Source: Pseudoalteromonas sp. SMS1 (GTDB lineage: Bacteria > Pseudomonadota > Gammaproteobacteria > Enterobacterales > Alteromonadaceae). Taken from it: 64,000 nucleotides of DNA. Both the position numbers and the translations under genes were made by a program. Position 1 is the first letter of the stretch, and each line of letters starts with the position of its first letter. Below are positions 62,420 to 64,000 of the stretch, in pieces. The notes beneath the pieces were generated by a model. The model did no database searches and had not been told where the DNA came from. It saw nothing but the letters and a program-made list of their open reading frames with translations. The DNA is taken from assembly GCF_021530565.1 (NCBI RefSeq), contig NZ_JAKGBI010000018.1, forward strand, positions 1 to 64,000. The letters are read 5' to 3'.

Positions 62420-64000
62420 ATGAGCTTTGAAGTCGATGAAGATATCTTACAAGACTTTCTTGTTGAAGCTGGAGAAATACTCGAACTGTTATCTGAGCAA
62501 CTCGTTGAATTAGAAAATAACCCAGATGACAAAGATTTACTGAACGCAATATTCAGAGGGTTCCATACTGTTAAAGGTGGAGCAGGTTTTTTGGGTATGA
62601 ACGAGCTGGTTGATGCTTGTCATGGTGCAGAAAACGTTTTTGATGTGTTAAGGCAAGGACAGCGCTCAGTTAATCCTGAATTAATGGATGTAATCCTGCA
62701 ATCTTTGGATACCATAAATGATATGTTCGCTTGTATTCAAAACCGCGAACAGCCAGAGCCTGCAGACCAAGAGTTACTCGATGTCTTACATAAACTCAGC
62801 CAGCCAGAGTCCGCTGATGAAGCCCCCGCCGCTGCAGAACCGGTTGTAGAGGCGCCTGTCGTGCCCGACACACCAGTTGCCCCTGCAGTTGAAGATGATG
62901 TTTTCTTTGAACTGGATGGCAGTGCTGACAATGACGGTGAGGGTAAAGCGCAATCAGACAGCATTGATGAAATTACTGAAGAAGAATTCGAAAGCTTGCT
63001 GGATGAACTACACGGCGCTGGAAAAGCCCCTGCACCTGAAGGCAAGGTAGAATCAGCGCCACAAGCACCTGAACCGAGTAATGCGAATGATGGTGACATT
63101 ACAGACGACGAATTTGACAGTCTGCTTGATGAGTTACATGGTGTAGGGCAATTTGGAAGCGCACCAAGTGAGCCTCAGCCAGCGGCGCCAGCAGCCAGCG
63201 AACCTGCTGCATCTTCTCCTACGGCCAGTTCTGGTGGAGATGATGAAGAAATCAATGATGATGATTTTGAGGCGTTACTAGACGAGTTGCATGGTAAAGG
63301 TCAGGCACCAAAGAATTTAGAAAGCGAAGCACAGAAGAGTGCTGAGCCAGCTAAACCAGCGGCTCCCGCGACGCCAGCGCCACAACCTGCAGCAGCGCCA
63401 CAACCTGCAGCAGCGCCACAACCTGCAGCAGCGCCAAAACCGTCACCCAAGCCAGCTCCAGCAGCCAAAGCTGCACCACCCGCAAAATCCGAACCCAAAG
63501 CAGCAGCGCCAAAGAAACCTGCGGCACAGGCAGAAACAACGGTACGTGTTGATACTAAACGCCTTGACCAAATAATGAATATGGTTGGTGAGTTGGTACT
63601 AGTCAGAAACCGCTTAGTGAGCCTTGCTAACAATAGCAACAGCGAAGCAATGGGTAAGGCAATTTCGAATTTAGATGTTGTGACTGCTGATTTGCAGGGC
63701 GCGGTTATGAAAACGCGAATGCAGCCAATTAAGAAAGTCTTCGGACGTTTCCCTCGCGTAGTACGCGACTTGGCTCGCAGCCTGAAAAAAGATATCAATC
63801 TAATTCTTGAAGGTGAAGACACAGATTTAGATAAAAACTTAGTTGAAGCGCTTGCGGATCCTCTTGTCCACCTAGTTAGAAACTCGGTAGACCACGGAAT
63901 TGAAATGCCTGATGTTCGTGAGGCAGCAGGAAAAGCTAGAACGGGTACTGTGACTTTATCAGCGTCACAAGAAGGCGATCATATTCTCCTAACGATCAGA
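62420..64000 (+). CDS. cheA: Chemotaxis histidine kinase CheA (3' end beyond window)
   Basis: CheA phosphorylates CheY. 527 residues are visible. P1 (about 1-105) has the phospho-acceptor His49 in RGFHTVKGGAGFLG. Residues about 110-370 are a long acidic, Pro/Ala-rich linker with three copies of a 17-residue motif at 185-201, 227-243 and 278-294, and no recognisable P2 fold. P3 dimerisation starts near 373 (VRVDTKRLDQIMNMVGELVLVRNRL), followed by the start of the P4 ATPase N-box (VHLVRNSVDHGIE). GGAG precedes the ATG. The catalytic G-boxes, P5 and stop lie outside the window. Confidence 0.96.
   Translation, partial: MSFEVDEDILQDFLVEAGEILELLSEQLVELENNPDDKDLLNAIFRGFHTVKGGAGFLGMNELVDACHGAENVFDVLRQGQRSVNPELMDVILQSLDTINDMFACIQNREQPEPADQELLDVLHKLSQPESADEAPAAAEPVVEAPVVPDTPVAPAVEDDVFFELDGSADNDGEGKAQSDSIDEITEEEFESLLDELHGAGKAPAPEGKVESAPQAPEPSNANDGDITDDEFDSLLDELHGVGQFGSAPSEPQPAAPAASEPAASSPTASSGGDDEEINDDDFEALLDELHGKGQAPKNLESEAQKSAEPAKPAAPATPAPQPAAAPQPAAAPQPAAAPKPSPKPAPAAKAAPPAKSEPKAAAPKKPAAQAETTVRVDTKRLDQIMNMVGELVLVRNRLVSLANNSNSEAMGKAISNLDVVTADLQGAVMKTRMQPIKKVFGRFPRVVRDLARSLKKDINLILEGEDTDLDKNLVEALADPLVHLVRNSVDHGIEMPDVREAAGKARTGTVTLSASQEGDHILLTIR
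62972..63301 (+). repeat. Three FliM/CheZ-like motifs in the CheA linker
   Basis: ITEEEFESLLDELHGAG (62972-63022), ITDDEFDSLLDELHGVG (63098-63148) and INDDDFEALLDELHGKG (63251-63301) are three spaced copies of one motif. The pattern acidic-acidic-Phe-acidic-x-Leu-Leu-x-x-Leu resembles DEIDALLHG of FliM and DEVDDLLSSL of CheZ in this same window. The segments between copies are not conserved, so selection on the motif rather than recent tandem duplication is likely. Confidence 0.85.
63375..63440. repeat. 18-bp tandem repeat in the cheA linker
   Basis: Three perfect copies of CAGCGCCACAACCTGCAG plus a partial copy encode an Ala/Pro/Gln-rich hinge (APQPAA units). Perfect identity points to recent slippage, and linker length may vary between strains. 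Confidence 0.9.

Overview
The window reads as part of the chromosome of a marine gammaproteobacterium of the Alteromonadales, most like Pseudoalteromonas. This is inferred from the polar-flagellum gene order with flrA/flrBC regulators, flhF/flhG, and cheY-cheZ-cheA downstream of fliA, together with a pseudaminic-acid-type flagellin glycosylation island. Genus is not proven by the sequence alone.

Layout. 1-600: the 3' end of a 5S rRNA, its terminator, and a roughly 225-bp downstream segment present twice. 600-1175: no convincing gene. 1176-3958 (minus): an apparent two-gene operon with a Maf-type (DUF115) glycosyltransferase-like protein and a secreted protein carrying 12 tandem AGDSFG hexapeptides. 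3959-4704: AT-rich and gene-free. 4705-15553 (plus): flgBCDE, flgFGHI and flgJKL, each set opened by a GG-N10-GC sigma-54 promoter. 15778-22017: three closely related flagellins, flaG, fliD, fliS and a small FliT-like gene. 22007-36225: flagellin glycosylation island, with maf, a PseH-like acetyltransferase, a class III aminotransferase, a SpsF-like cytidylyltransferase, pseI, an FAD oxidoreductase, pseG, two methyltransferases, a DegT aminotransferase and a WbqC-like gene on plus, facing pseB-pseC-aldo/keto reductase on minus. 36450-37238: a short divergent fourth flagellin. 37388-42197: flrA, an unrelated DNA repair gene (tag) on minus, then flrB-flrC. 42309-55890: fliEFGHIJKLMNOPQR-flhB. 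55894-64000: flhA-flhF-flhG-fliA-cheY-cheZ-cheA, with cheA cut by the window edge.

How it works together. FlrA is the expected top sigma-54 activator and switches on flrBC, fliE and flhA operons. FlrB/FlrC then drive flgB, flgF, flgJ and flagellin 2, all of which show sigma-54 promoters. FliA (sigma-28) drives flagellins 1 and 3, whose upstream regions carry TAAA-N15-CGATAA promoters. Pse enzymes make an activated nonulosonic acid which Maf is expected to put on flagellin Ser/Thr before export.

Most notable observations: (i) the CheA linker lacks an obvious P2 domain and instead carries three copies of a motif closely resembling the CheY-binding peptides at the FliM N-terminus and CheZ C-terminus encoded in the same window; (ii) a second Maf paralogue is apparently co-transcribed with a secreted Ser-repeat protein, a candidate enzyme/substrate pair; (iii) the sigma-54 flagellin has a long self-complementary 5' leader; (iv) the Pse locus has a SpsF-type cytidylyltransferase rather than a canonical PseF and several extra decorating enzymes.
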